This document shows, one piece after another, positions 10,804 through 22,379 of a stretch of DNA of 64,000 bases (positions are counted from its first letter, which is position 1; every line of letters begins with the position of its first letter). The translations under genes were made by a program, and so were the position numbers. The stretch is from Forficula auricularia (lineage: Eukaryota; Arthropoda; Insecta; Dermaptera; Forficulidae): assembly GCA_024734495.1 (NCBI GenBank), contig JALMQS010000895.1, positions 186,001 to 250,000 of the forward strand. The letters run 5' to 3'. The notes beneath the pieces are model-generated. The model ran no database searches. It saw only the letters and a list, made by a program, of their open reading frames with translations, and was not told the origin of the DNA.

Positions 10804-11350
10804 CTTTACCATACAGGGTATGGTCAAGTATTGTAATCGTGCATGAAAAAAGTAGTTTTTTCCTTCTTTTTTTTCAAAATTTCTAAAAAACGGCTGAAAC
10901 TATTTTGATTAAATAAATTGAGCAAAACCATGGCATTTCGGTCTACAAAAAAACTCTAATAAGTGAACATCGAAAAAATTATATTTTTCGAGATAATAAT
11001 TGTTTTGTAAAAATGTCTGTTAGTTACCAAATTTGTGGACGAGCTAGCTCAAAAACTAGTGTGAATATCGAAACCAAATTTCACACGTAGTTTTGGTCCA
11101 TTGAGATTAAGAGCTGATTAGATTTTGGTGAATATCGACCCCAAATTGTGGAGGGGGTTAAAAATTAAAAATCTAGGTCGTTTGAGCAAACTCAACCAAA
11201 TTTTGTATACATAATCAGTGGGTCCCAGGAGTCTAAAAATGCAAAAACTACCTACACCACCTACATGATTATAAATAATTTTATTAAATATTAAATATAA
11301 GTGAGGGGCCAGGTTGTATGGTAAAGTCAAGTGGATGGCCACATCAGAAC
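10793..11350 (-). mobile_element. TIR repeat RD, inverted copy
   Basis: Reverse-oriented copy of 6400-7075, from TTTACTTTACCATACAGG to TGGTAAAGTCAAGTGGATGG. The frame at 11118-11342 reads across it and is not a gene. Confidence 0.55.
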
Positions 11351-11879
11351 ACGTCAGCTTATTTTATTCCGGTCAAAGTAATGCTTCAAATAATTTGAAA
11401 CTCTGTTTCACCTACATAGAATTTTATATTTTTAAAAGTTTTATAAATTAAAATTTTCTTAGCTTTATTAAAATATGTTTCACCAAGAACCTACACCATT
11501 CTCCCTTAACAAAAATTTTATATAAACTTTAAATAAGAGTCTGTTAATTCTTTCTAATTTACCATATAAATTAGGTACGGAACTCTCGGAATGCGAATCC
11601 GAATCACATTTAACCGCTATTCTATGGCAATTATTTGAGAATTCTCATTCACTAGTTGTTTCTATATCTATATATATCAGTGGCCTACGGTTCATGAATT
11701 CTGTGGATGCTGGGCATCCCTAAAATTTCAAAACGTCAAGTGTACTTTCAGACCATTTTTATAAAAAAAGGAGCCAAAAATAAAATAACATTTTAAAAAG
11801 TGAAGGGTTCTTTATTGTACAGCAATCTCTGGTTGAAATGTCACCGGCCGCCATATTGGTATATACCTATATGTTGCAG
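11351..11879. other. Mixed repeat debris
   Basis: The block near 11475-11515 (ATGTTTCACCAAGAACCTAC) matches the conserved tail of the palindromic insertion at 21478-21598. CAGTGGCCTACGGTTCATG near 11677 resembles a hAT left end without a partner. Confidence 0.35.
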
Positions 11880-11942
11880 TAAACACCCGATTTTTAGTAA
11901 GAACGGGTTCTTACTAAAAATCGGGTTAAAATGTCTTTCACT

Positions 11943-11952
11943 NNNNNNNNNN
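11943..11952. other. Assembly gap (10 N) between identical sequences
   Basis: Ten N separate two identical 38-base stretches beginning GGGTTCTTACTAAAAATC, at 11905-11942 and 11953-11990. This looks like an unmerged contig overlap, not a biological tandem repeat. Confidence 0.8.
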
Positions 11953-12083
11953 GGGTTCTTACTAAAAATCGGGTTAAAATGTCTTTCACTGAATACCTTT
12001 GTGGCATCTAGAATTTACTGATGTTGGTTGAGTTTGGTTCAAAGGTATAGAATCTTCATTTTTGACCTTCCATCTAACTTTGG

Positions 12084-12260
12084 TTGTTGTTTTTTTTGGC
12101 TTTTCGACCCTTCTAGCCACCAGCCATTTTACGATAATGTTATTAAATTATATCATATATGTAGGGATCAGATTTTTAGCCGGTTCTCTCGAGTCGGATT
12201 CGAACCCGGGTCCATTTGATTAGCACGCTGGTACGCTAACCGCTCGGCTAACCCGACCCC
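12084..12260 (-). mobile_element. tRNA-derived SINE, family S1
   Basis: On the minus strand a tRNA-like head (GGGTTAGCCGAGCGGTTAGC as A box, GGGTTCGAATCC as B box) is followed by GGCTAAAAATCTGA and ends in a CGAAAAGCC block plus A run. ACTTTGG occurs on both sides (12077-12083, 12261-12267), a possible target duplication. Other copies are at 30013, 42566 and 63665. Confidence 0.8.
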
Positions 12261-12525
12261 ACTTTGGGTGTTTATTTTCAAAAAATTTTAAAAAATTAGA
12301 AACAAAGTTTTATAGAGGATGTAATTATTGACATTTTCGTTAAAATTTTTTGAAAATAAACACCCAAAATGAGGCGCAAGGTCAAAAATGAAGATTCTAG
12401 AGTCTTGAATCAAACTCAATCAACATCAGTAAATCCTAGTTGCCACAAAGGTATTCAGTGAAACGCGTTTTAACTACAATAGTAAGATCCCGTTATTACT
12501 AAAAACGAGTTTTTACTGCAACATA

Positions 12526-13429
12526 TATACTTATTATAATCGGCTTGCGCGACGATGTCGACGTGATTTTTTAATTTTAAATTTCACGAATAGTTCATGG
12601 CAAATAAAATTTATTAAAATTACGAAATTTAAGCTATTATTTCAAAACCAACTGAGCATTCCAGCTGGAAATAAATAATACATTAATTGTTCACATACTG
12701 CATTTTGTATTGAAAGTATTGAATAAAAGAGCAAACTATTAATAGAAATCGCTGTTTATATACTATATGTATATCTCGTAGGATGGGATCTGTCTAATAG
12801 TAATAGTAATATTTCTAATTGTTTTTTCCTTGAATGTTATTTGTTTAGGATTAATCATCCACTTTAATTTGACCTTGAAGTACTGATGAAGTATACGATG
12901 CAGATTGAAATGAAGTTGAACCAATCAGTTGCAACTTTACTCAATTAACAAACCCTTTATCAAGTTAACATGGATTAAGTAAAGAAACGCATATTCTAAA
13001 ATTATTATTTTTTCTATAAAAACGTCATTCAGTTTACACTGATTCTATATAATGTACAGAATGATTGAATTATTTGTTTATCTCAGAATGAATGAATTAT
13101 ATAATTCCCATCTTGCTCAAATGCTATATGAGTGGATATTTTGCCTTGTTTGAGAAATTTTTTAATAGTGAGACAGTTAATTTAATTTTTACTATATTTT
13201 ATTCAACGATGTTAGAATTAATTTTTGTTATTTTCTGGTCTCAGCTGTAGAAGCATCTGGATTTATAGTCCGGTAATTAAATAGACTGCAACGGATCGTT
13301 GCTAAACTTTATCCAAAGTCATTTGAAATATTATAGTATGTTTATTCCTTTATTATTAATCAGATATCACTTGGAATTTGCAGTTCATGTTGACTTAAAT
13401 TCAAAAATAGTGATCGATTCTCATCTTAT
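12526..13429. other. No recognised feature
   Basis: AT-rich intergenic or intronic sequence without supported features. Confidence 0.4.
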
Positions 13430-13690
13430 ACTCGAGGAATAATCATTCTACACTGGATTTTTGACGTTTCGGTTATTATTTGTAACCATTACTGAAGAGA
13501 TGGAGGAATCGACTTAAAATCAAAAATAACGATTGATTCTTATCTAATACTAGAGGAATAACCTTATTGCATTCCATATTTGATGTTTTGACTATTAATG
13601 GCAACCTCTACTAAAATCGTGGAAGAATCGACTTAAAATCAAAAATACTAAATTCTTTTATGGTAAACAACTCAAGCTTGACACCGGTGC
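13430..13690 (-). repeat. Partial copy of the 54-59 kb palindrome family
   Basis: It shares GGAGGAATCGACTTAAAATC, GATTCTTATCTAATACTAGA and TTCTTTTATGGTAAAC with 54540-54780 and 58500-58720. It includes degenerate ribozyme-like words (TAACCGAAACGTC on the minus strand near 13465-13477). Confidence 0.6.
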
Positions 13691-14499
13691 ACCGATTGAA
13701 ATTAAATTGAAAACCTAGCATTATTTTAACAAAATGAAGCGCTGATTAGTTTTTGGTACATATCGGCTAACAAACATTAATACTTTATTTCAGTACTTTT
13801 TTAGTTTTTTCTAAATATCTTGAAAATGACTTAACCAATTTTGATGAAATTTAATATCCTAATTAAGTACCTTAGGGACCACAATAAAGGTTAAATAAAG
13901 TTTTTAGTAAAATTATATTTTAAAGTACTTTACTTTAGAGTAAGATAGTTCTTTTTTTAAATTCTTTAAAATTTATTCATTTGATCGGTTAAATATAGCT
14001 CATTTAATTAACCTTGCTTAAAGTAAGAGTGGACAGGCTTCTCTATGTGAAATGCCAAAAATTTGGGAGGAAATTTTATAAGTAACCATAGCAACTGCGT
14101 TGTTTTCTAGCTTCGCATTGGATAAAGTAAAAAAATCTATATATCTATGTGAACTCTCATATTTTAAATGCTTGGGAAAATCTGCAGTAAAATTATATAT
14201 TATATATTTTTAAATAAAAACTACATCCTTATTATAAATAAATACTAATAATATAAAATTACTTTTACTTATATAAGTCAAACTATTCGTTTCTTCGTAT
14301 GTTCACGTTTTAAAAATTGCCAGCTCGAAGAAGATAAATAACCTATTTTCAGTGTAAAATAAAAGAGGTGATAATTGACCTGCATGTACTTGTTTGACGC
14401 CTAGATTTAAGTAAATGTATATCCGGATTCAATTAAGTTATAAACTAACTTATTGTTTTGCTTTTAATGCTATTGATGAATGATAATGCATCGGGATTA
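13691..14499. other. No recognised feature
   Basis: AT-rich; no supported feature. Confidence 0.4.
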
Positions 14500-15020
14500 G
14501 AATTTTTTTTTTTATAATGATATTGGTACAAGAAGAAGTTGCACCAAGAAGGTACAACCTCTGAAGTCCGTGGTGGACCCTTGTATCGCGAAGATAAGGA
14601 GAGATTTAGGGATTAGGTAGCAGTCGAAGGTATCTGTGGATGCTGATCTTGAAAGATTGAAGGTTATAATTTGCAGGAAAGACGGTCGGGGGAAGAGAGT
14701 TCCAGTCTCTAGAAGTCATAGGGATAAAGGAATTGGCGAATGTGTTTGTTCGATTAGTATCCAGTTTAACCGCGTAGGGGTGTTGAATTTTATAAAATCG
14801 TGTATTTATAGTATAGTATGTAGAATATAAAGAGGTAGAGGTTGAGCGGTGATGAAGGTACCTGAAGATGTGTCTCAAAAGACCGAAGTACTAAAAGTCG
14901 TTGGAAAGATGCAAGCGGGGAGAGAATTTCAGTATCTCGTAGTCATAGGCATAAACGGGTTAGCGAATGTATTTATTCGATTTGTATCTAAATTGATCGC
15001 GTAGGGGTGTTGAATGTTTG
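14500..15020 (-). mobile_element. LINE 3' end, two partial copies
   Basis: On the minus strand a coding tail is followed by a 3' UTR (GGTTGTACCTTCTTGGTGCA) and an A run near 14500-14510. A second partial copy of the coding tail lies at 14905-15015. The same 3' UTR is seen at 60775-61490 and in the tail of SINE family S2. Confidence 0.7.
14606..14878 (-). pseudogene. Non-LTR retrotransposon reverse transcriptase, C-terminal fragment
   Basis: The 90-residue frame contains MTSRDWNSLPP followed by NLQSFKISIHRYL. This W-N-x-L-P then SFK pattern is typical of the extreme C terminus of CR1/jockey-group LINE ORF2 proteins. The catalytic RT domain is absent, as in a 5'-truncated insertion. A close relative is at 53340-53546. 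Confidence 0.65.
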
Positions 15021-16134
15021 AAAATCAGGTATTTCGTATAAACGAGGCTTTAAGGAGACTATTGATTTTATTTCCTCAGAACAAACGACATGATATAGTA
15101 TCAATAATAAGCCTATATCAAGTACGAGTCAGATTATATGGTCTCTCCCTTTTCCTAATATAAAATTGGGTATGCCGTTTTTCTTCTTCAATTTGAATAC
15201 TTTTTATCCCAATTTGAAAAAATTAGATAATTCCATTTTGAAATTGGCTGAATCACAGTAGTGAATTAGGATAGTTTTAAATCATCAGAATAATGTGGTT
15301 ATTTCATTCGAAGATAAGACGGAAGATATTTAGATTTTTGATATTATCAAATAGCAAAATTGCTGCCCCCCAAAAGGCTTGCGCTTCTGGGCTATAGCCC
15401 ATTTAGCTCTGTGGTAGACAAAACTAATAAGTTACATCTTTTTAGCGTCGAAAAAATTGCTAATTTATCGAAATTTGCTGAAAGCTTATGTTTATTTAAA
15501 ATTTTTTCACTCTTTTTCTACAATTCGATTTTAGATTTAGCTACAAATTTTATTTCTATTTAACACAATGAATAATTGTACTTTCCCCCTATCCTCTAAT
15601 CCTCTAATACAAATAACCCCGGAGGAATCTACGCATCATTTCTTTGGCAATTCAATCGAATCTGACAAAACAGTTTTTTTTTTTAATTTCACCGAAAATT
15701 TAGAATATGTTTGCCAAATAGTTTCGCCTTCATTTTATAAATAGAAAATTCGTTTCTCAGCTGGCTGGCCAGCACACTCTCCCTTGCACACAAACACACA
15801 CACAGACACATATAAATGCAATTGAATCTGAAATCTGCGTGTCAGATTCACCTTCAAGATTCAACTTGTGCAAATCAGCTAAAAGATTGAAATATCAAAT
15901 TACATTTATATACAGATATACTATATGAGCCATATATATGTATTAGGTATATAGAGCAGTATCAAATGAGCTCCATTCACAATTAATTAAATTATTGTTT
16001 GAATTTATTAGTCAATTTAGTTGGCAAACCGTTAGGGAACTGAGAGTATTTCGACCCCAGAGTGTCCCATTTTTAGGCTTCTGTTTAAAAAGTAAAACGG
16101 AACCTTTTAGAGTCGCTACAATTTCTCTGTCTAA
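15021..16134. other. No recognised gene
   Basis: CA-rich tract near 15790-15810. The frame at 15360-15563 has no recognisable features. Confidence 0.4.
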
Positions 16135-16340
16135 GGGCCAGTGTATGTCGGTTGATAAAGTCTTTGTAAAAGTTATCAAAGGGTAAAACCTTAGAATTCC
16201 CCTTGGGCCTGGCGGGATGGCCAATCAGATGAAAGTGCGTATCATCTGATTGGCCATCCGGCTGGGTTCAAGCTGAATTCTAAGGTTTTACCCTTTGTTA
16301 ACTTTAACAAAGTCTTTACAAACCGACATACAACTGACCC
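16135..16340. mobile_element. Harbinger-like hairpin MITE, copy 2
   Basis: Ends GGGCCAGTGTATGTCGG and its near-complement, direct TAA on both sides, and a near-complete hairpin with GGCCAATCAGATGA in both arms around 16215-16255. More diverged between arms than copy 1 at 2137. Confidence 0.75.
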
Positions 16341-16761
16341 TAAATGTCCGATTTTGGTACATTTACCGTGGTTGTTTCGTTGTTAAGATAAAGCTAATGA
16401 AAATGACCTAAGCTATACTGAATTTTTTTGTATCGGTAACACTTAAAATACTTAAACCCACAAAAAATTCTACCCATCGCAAAATAATGATTTTTGATTT
16501 CGGAGAAAATGAATAGGTATAGATGAATTTTGAATTTTAAGTTTTTACTTTGCCTAGTTTGCGAGCTACAATGTTCGGATAGATCGACAGACATTCTAGC
16601 GACACTTTTTCGTCACCTGTTAAAAATTAGTTTAATTAAGAAAGAACCTATCAAATTAAAGTTATTTGAAGATGAGATCCTGACAGATCGAAAAAACCTC
16701 TAATCCGTGCTTTTCATCGAAATTGTTAGAGCCGTTTTCAAGAAACCGTTTCTATATTCTA
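16341..16761. other. No recognised feature
   Basis: AT-rich; no supported gene or repeat. Confidence 0.4.
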
Positions 16762-16969
16762 CGAGCCCCGTCCCATCTCAATTGGCCCACCAATATTTTT
16801 TCTTTTTAAATAAAATTATGCTAATTCACGGTAAATTTAATTTAAATATTTATTTTTATTATCATTTGGAACAACATTTTAAACAATTTAAAACATTTTA
16901 TTGTAACATTTAACATAAAATTATTTTTTAATTGTTAAAAACAAGGAAAACATACAAAATCCAAAATCT

Positions 16970-17560
16970 TTACCACTGTGTGACGTCTCCTTTATTTTTA
17001 ATTACGGCTTGAATTCTTTTGGGCAAAGTACTTATTAAGTTTTGACACTCATCTTGAGTGAAAGTATCCCAAATATTTTGAAGTTTGCGTTTTAATTCGA
17101 CTACGTTTCTAGCTGGTTGTATTCGTAATAGCTTTTTCATTGTGTGCCAAAGAGTTTCTATTGGTGACAAGCCTGGACTGTTTGCCACCCACTCCAAAAG
17201 TGAAACATTATGATCAGAAAGCCATTTTAAAGATTTTCTTGATGTATGACAGGCCGCCCCGTCTTGTTGGAACACAAAATTATTATTATTCTGCAATGCA
17301 TCTGCCATTGTTGGAAGTAACGATTTTTTTTAAATCTCTAAATATTTATTGGTGTTTACAATTCCATCAATGAAGTGAAGTTTTCCAACACCTCTAGCAG
17401 ACATTGAACCCATAAGTAACTGAAGCAGGAAATTTTACTTTCTTTTTTAAACAATCTGAATTAAAAGCTTTATTTTTCTGACGAATAACTCTGCTTCGAT
17501 TGTCCCCAACACAAACTTCAAAATGAGACTCATCACTCCAATGGACACTATTCCATTCAT
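16970..17560 (-). pseudogene. Tc1/mariner DDE transposase remnant
   Basis: The open part (16970-17308, 112 residues) has FQQDGAACHT with the second catalytic D, then SPGLSPIETLW with the catalytic E, spacing typical of DD34E Tc1 enzymes. Upstream, across stops and frameshifts, a WSDESHFE word supplies the first D near 17535. The N-terminal DNA-binding domain is not recognisable. Not a functional enzyme. Confidence 0.85.
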
Positions 17561-17844
17561 CATTTGTTCAATTAATCTGACTTTTAGTCCATTTAAGCCG
17601 GTTTTTCTTTTGTTTTAATATCAAGAGTGGCTTTTCTTTCGCCTAAAAAAAATTAGTAAAATTACAAAAAAAATTTTTGGAATAAGTTGCAATAAAATTA
17701 ACTTGTAAGTTTTAAAACCTAACTTAAGGGCTTCTCTATGGCACGAGGATCTTGAAACACTTAAAAAAAATCCTTAAAAAAAAAAAATCGTGAAAAGCAA
17801 AGAACTATTTTTTATATAAAAAATGTTTTTAACAATTAAAAAAT

Positions 17845-18093
17845 ATTGAAGGAGACAATAAAAGAGTGTGTCTTCTGCTGGAATTATAAATTTTATTTAT
17901 TTATAACGAGACTATAGTTTATAAATTAATTCCTGTGAATACATTGTAATAGACTGATGAAGAGGGCAAAGCCCTCGAAACTATAGTCTCGTTATAAATA
18001 AATAAAATTTATAATTCCAGCAGAAGACACACTCTTTTATTGTCTCCTTCAATATATAAAAATTCTGCTACTCTCGGCAAAAACTTTCAATTT
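17845..18093 (+). mobile_element. Ribozyme-bearing palindromic retroelement, copy 2
   Basis: 249 bp element bracketed by an 11 bp duplication AATTAAAAAAT (17834-17844 and 18094-18104). It is inserted in the Tc1 terminal repeat; the intact sequence is visible in the left repeat near 16920-16945. The left arm is the reverse complement of the right but stops earlier, as in Penelope pseudo-LTRs with an inverted truncated copy. Confidence 0.8.
17954..17988 (+). ncRNA. Hammerhead-ribozyme-like core
   Basis: CTGATGA, extra A, GAGGGC/GCCCTC stem with AAA loop, GAAAC, TATA, GTC. Identical core to that at 2538-2572, so core conservation exceeds that of the surrounding AT-rich arms. Confidence 0.6.
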
Positions 18094-18265
18094 AATTAAA
18101 AAATAATTTTAAGTTAAATGTTACAATAAAATGTTTTAAATTGTTTAAAATGTTGTTCCAAATGATAATAAAAATAAATATTTAAATTAAATTTACCGTG
18201 AATTAGCATAATTTTATTTAAAAAGAAAAAATATTGGTGGGCCAATTGAGATGGGACGGGGCTCG

Positions 18266-19257
18266 TATATATACAAGAATTGCTTTATTTAATAGTATAG
18301 GCAAGCTAATGAAAATTTGAATGTTTATTCTTCTCGTTATTAATTGATAGCCAATTGCTTTACCCAAATGTGTTGTATTTCACACACATATAGAAATAAT
18401 AAATTTAATTTACACAATATTAAAAAAAAAAGTTGTTTATTTCTATTTCAATTAGCCTAGGCAACAAGTGTTCAAATAAATTGAACCCAAGTGGTGGTTG
18501 TGGTCATTGACATTCCGTTCAAAGCCAAATTCTCTTATGCTAATTCTAATTAAATAAAATAATATTTATCCATTTTTAAGAAATCCTCTCTCATCTAAAC
18601 ACACAAATGAATTATATATGTATATAAATAGATAAAAAGAAGTTTTTTTGATAAATTATAGAAATATTTCTCTAATCCGAATTAGGCATTTCTACGAGGT
18701 CATTGAAAACCTGTTTAAGATATTTACTTGAAATGTAAAAGATTTCGAATATTCCAATGACCTTGTGGTCAAGAGACTCAAGGCACGGCTAGTTCTCGGA
18801 TGGTGATCGTTCAAATCAAATTTTGTATACTTCCGGATTGTTTGCATTTTTTCTGCATTTAACTAGTGTGTAATTTTTTGGTTTTATTGCAAAAATTAAT
18901 ACCATTGATTTCGATTTGTTTCTAGAAATAATTAATTATTAAAAATTATAAATAACTAAGCGATTAGAAAAAAATTAAGTCAATTGATAAGAATTAAAGG
19001 TCGATAGCGTGGATCAAGGTCATTGATTGCCAGAAATTATTATTCACCCAATTTAGTTTGCTAATTATTTAGAACCAGAAGAATATATACATACATATTC
19101 GGATTTTCAAAGAGAAATAAAAAAAAAATAATAAATAAATAATTATTCGAATTTTGAAAAATTATTTATAATTAATAAATAAATTTATAAATACATATAT
19201 ATCTATAAAATATATTATGATTTTTATTTTAATTAAAAATTAAATTATCCAGTCAAA
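18266..19257. other. No recognised feature
   Basis: AT-rich sequence without supported genes; A/T homopolymers only. Confidence 0.4.
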
Positions 19258-19995
19258 TTGTGCTCAAATGGGCCCCTATGGGGAAAGTTTTGGGGTAGTT
19301 TTGATTTTTTCCATATATATGTTTTTTGGGGCGCTGAATCCAAATCTGAGGTCCCCCACCAAAATTTCGTGAGGCAACATTATAGCAAATGCAAAAAATG
19401 TGAAAATTCCCATTTTTTGGCGATTTTTTGCTTATAACTCGAAAACAATCAACTTTTCCTAAATAACCTTCCTAATCAAAATGAAAGTTCATAAAATTTC
19501 CTACAAATTTTATTATTTAGGTTTTTTTCTCCAACCAACCGTTCTCCAAGTATTCAACCTCGTCAGCCCCCCCGGATCACCCAAAAACTCGCACTTTTTT
19601 CGATATTTTCCAATTTTGACCATGAAGAAGCACGTTATTTTATTTGTTTATACACCTATTCGACGTGAATCTGTGACGACTGGCTAAATGGGCATCAAGT
19701 TCCCGAGGCCAAGGGGTAGAAAAAAAAAAAGAAGCACGTTTTAGACAAAGACCACTCTATACATTTTTAAACTAGGTTAAATTTGCTAAAATTTAAACAA
19801 AAGGTCATCTTAATTGGATAAATAGTAATCCGTGCCGCAATAAGGATGAAGTTTTGAAAAAATGCAATTTTTTTTGCATTTTCAACAATGTAGCGTCACA
19901 AAATTTTGGTGGGAGGCCTCAGATTTGGATTTAGAGCCCCCAAAAAACATATATATGCAAAAAATCAAAACTAGCCCAAAACTTTCCTGTTAAAA
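19258..19995. repeat. Fold-back version of the 2.8 / 34.4 kb repeat
   Basis: The left arm (GGAAAGTTTTGGGGTAG, GCTGAATCCAAATCTGAGG, CACCAAAATTTCGTGA) is complementary to the right arm ending near 19995. The centre contains AAAACTCGCACTTTTTTCGA, shared with 3140, 8045 and 34670. Short frames here are shadows of the repeat. Confidence 0.6.
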
Positions 19996-20044
19996 ACACA
20001 ATTTGATATATTAACAGATTTTAAAACATGTTTCGTAGTATGGG

Positions 20045-20469
20045 TAGTGGCGGATTTTACCCTTGAGAGGGCCCAGCCCCAATTTAATTTTGCGACCCCC
20101 TCTAAATATTTTCACTACACCAACACACTATAGTTCATTTTCAATTTAATTTAGAGAATACTACTAAATTATTAATTATTTTTATTATGAAAATTTAATA
20201 ATTAAATTAAATTTTCCACTACTACTGAAGATGGTCTACCAGAGTGGTGACCGAAACTGTCTAGTAAATCTATGAAATAAATAGTGTTAATTAACTGAAA
20301 TTACTCTATTTGTTTAATTTATGTGACTAAATAAAACCTAAAATTTATAACATTAAATTAAAAATTTTTATTTTTTTATTTTGAGAGCTTTATTTTGAGG
20401 CTCTTTTAATTTTATGAGACCCCAGAGACGCGCGCTTCGTGCTCATGTAGATAGATAAATCCGCCACTA
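20045..20469. mobile_element. hAT-like element containing a ribozyme core
   Basis: Ends TAGTGGCGGATTT and complement; flanks AGTATGGG (20037-20044) and GGTATGGG (20470-20477), an 8 bp duplication with one mismatch. Non-coding. A hammerhead-like core at 20220-20266 lies in its AT-rich middle, probably in a nested insertion. Confidence 0.7.
20220..20266 (+). ncRNA. Hammerhead-ribozyme-like motif
   Basis: Stem I TACTA/TAGTA, CTGAAGA, extra T, stem II GGTC/GACC with a long loop, GAAAC, a single T loop and GTC. The core is intact. Confidence 0.55.
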
Positions 20470-20477
20470 GGTATGGG

Positions 20478-21164
20478 ATTCGATTGTAGGACTGTACCGA
20501 AAAATCTGCTAGTCAAATTATTCAAAAATCCAAAATAAAGTATTAAGAAATAATATATTGAAAGCTCCATGATATAAACAGTGATTATAAATTATGCAGT
20601 AAGTCCTAGCCAGCCTCTTGAAAATGAAGTAACGAAAGTATCTCGACTCAAAATAAAAATAAAATATGAACTTTTAGTATAATTTACTTAATTATTGTTA
20701 TTTTTTTTGAATAATTGTGTCTATTGTATAAGAGGGCGTTTAGATTCAAAACCCGATAAATAAAAAATTTTCAAAATTCACTTTTTGGTGATTTTTTTAA
20801 GTTCAAACAGGTTTCTATTTAGAGGCAAAATGATTTTATTGAAAACCTACTAGATCTGTAAGAAAATATCGCATTCAAATTTCGGCTTTTACATCAAAAC
20901 CATCAAACAATTTTCATGTATATTTTGCTCTTGTGAAATTTTTTGTAAACCTTAACTAATTTAGCAAACCCCATTCACATATTGAATGAAAAAATCTATT
21001 TTTTGTAAAATATTTTTCTAAAAATTGTTATTTAAATTAAGAAAAACGAATCGTTTGACAATTAATATATTAGGTTTTGATTAAATAAAATTATCATTAT
21101 GAATTAAAAATAATATCAAACTTTAAAAATGTTTTTTATTATAGTTAAAAGTTTGGTCCAATAG
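20478..21164. other. No recognised feature
   Basis: AT-rich; no supported features. Confidence 0.4.
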
Positions 21165-21330
21165 CAAGAATTTTTATTTTTTGACCCTACCTCGATTTTG
21201 GGTGGTTAGTTATTGCATTTCTAGCTCTCTAGAGTCCCACAGATTATGTATCTAAAATTTCACAAAGAGAAACAACTCTGCTACTCTCGGCAAAACAAAA
21301 ACTTTTCAAATATACAAAATTGGGTTGAAT
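21165..21330 (+). repeat. Repeat RD fragment
   Basis: Carries the GGGTGGTTAGTTATTGCATT and AGATTATGTATCTAAAATT words of the tandem section of RD at 52460-52980. An isolated piece. Confidence 0.45.
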
Positions 21331-21893
21331 CTGCCCCAAGGGCAAGAATTTACATTCTTTCACCCTCCCCCTTTTTTGGCTGGTTTATGGGGGGAATTTT
21401 TTTAAACAAAACTTGTCAGAAATCACATCCCCTACAACTTTTCTCATGACAAATTTGCCGTAGAGTTAATAGTTTAGAAATTATTGGATAAAAATACTTG
21501 GTAGGTTTCACATTAATGTGAAACCTACCAAGTATTTTTATCCAATAATTTTTAAAAAATGTTTCACCAAGTACCAACACCAAATTCCTTAAAAACTATT
21601 AATAGTTTAGGACTTATTTGATATTTTCAAACCCCCTTTTGGGTTCAAAATATCAAAACGTTATATAGCTATAAACGTAAGTAAGAAGACATCTGATCCA
21701 AATATGAAATTTCATAATAATCCCTTCAGTCTTTTTTTCGTGAGAAACTTTTTGCGGAAACCACGCAAACATACATACAGACAGGAATTTTGTTGAGGGT
21801 GTTTTCGTTCATAACTTTCCTTGAAACGTGTGCAACCAAAATTTGTCGAGATTTGGAGCAATGCACAGACAAAACCTTAATTTTATATAATAT
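21331..21893 (-). mobile_element. Helitron-like element, 5' part, minus strand
   Basis: Reverse-complemented, this follows 27410-27830: a start of the type CTATATTATATAAAATTAAG, GTTTTGTCTGTGCATTGCTC, a CTGTCTGTATGTATG tract, then AACCTACGTTTATAGC-like sequence and TTGTAGGGGATGTGATTTCT. The GC-rich 3' end is missing. A palindromic insertion sits at 21478-21598. Confidence 0.6.
21478..21598. mobile_element. Small palindromic insertion with 12 bp target duplication
   Basis: Bracketed by TTAATAGTTTAG (21466-21477, 21599-21610). The first 75 bases form a hairpin around GTTTCACATTAATGTGAAAC; a non-paired tail ATGTTTCACCAAGTACCAAC follows. Similar tails occur at 11475, 41785 and, inverted, 56280. 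The long duplication suggests retrotransposition; class unknown. Confidence 0.65.
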
Positions 21894-22379
21894 AGATACC
21901 TGACAAATATCAGTTTATAAGATGAGTCACTGAAGAAGTTAAAAATCACTGACTGACAAAACGTGTTTGCCCCATTTAATTAAAAATTTTGCGTTTGATT
22001 TAAATTCCTATCGAAATGCCTACGATACTTAATAAAAATACTATCAAGAGTTTATCTTTGTTGTTTTGAATTATCCATAGAGGGTATCGCAAACAAATTA
22101 TCTTGCAAGTATTTTTTATAAAATAGAACAACAACAAAACTCAATATACGAGAGATAGGTAGATAGATAGATCTCTTTTAAAAATAGCTGAGATGCTTTT
22201 AAAATGTTTAAATTTTTGATTTCATTCGAAATATAATTTACAAGATAGATGTTCATCATATTAGAAAGGCAGCAAACAACGCGATATTGCATTCGAGAAG
22301 AGCTCTTTTGAAGGGGATCTTTGTCAACCCTGCCTAAACTCAATTTATTTCTCTTTTTTTCTCAGTTTAGATTCTAAAT

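Larger units (their letters stand above)
11880..12525. repeat. Palindrome interrupted by a gap and a SINE
   Basis: The left arm (AAAATGTCTTTCACTGAATACC, read as two overlapping words, then ACTGATGTTGGTTGAG) is complementary to the right arm (CTCAATCAACATCAGT, GGTATTCAGTGAAA). The SINE at 12084-12260 lies in its middle and the N gap in its left arm. Confidence 0.55.
16762..18265 (-). mobile_element. Tc1-like element with long inverted repeats
   Basis: The ends CGAGCCCCGTCCCATCTCAA and complement are flanked by TA. Inverted repeats extend about 180 bp (16762-16945 and 18094-18265, the right one continuing beyond the nested insertion). A broken transposase lies inside on the minus strand. A ribozyme element (17845-18093) has inserted into the right inverted repeat. 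Confidence 0.85.

Noticed and set aside
12150..12260. Possible functional tRNA gene
   Set aside because: B box present but part of a repeated SINE with A-rich tail and target duplication; the same holds at 30.1, 42.7, 49.8, 58.9 and 63.7 kb.
14862..14893. Ribozyme-like CTGAAGA ... GAAGTAC next to the LINE
   Set aside because: GAAAC is replaced by GAAGT and the spacing before stem II is off; likely chance within the LINE coding tail.
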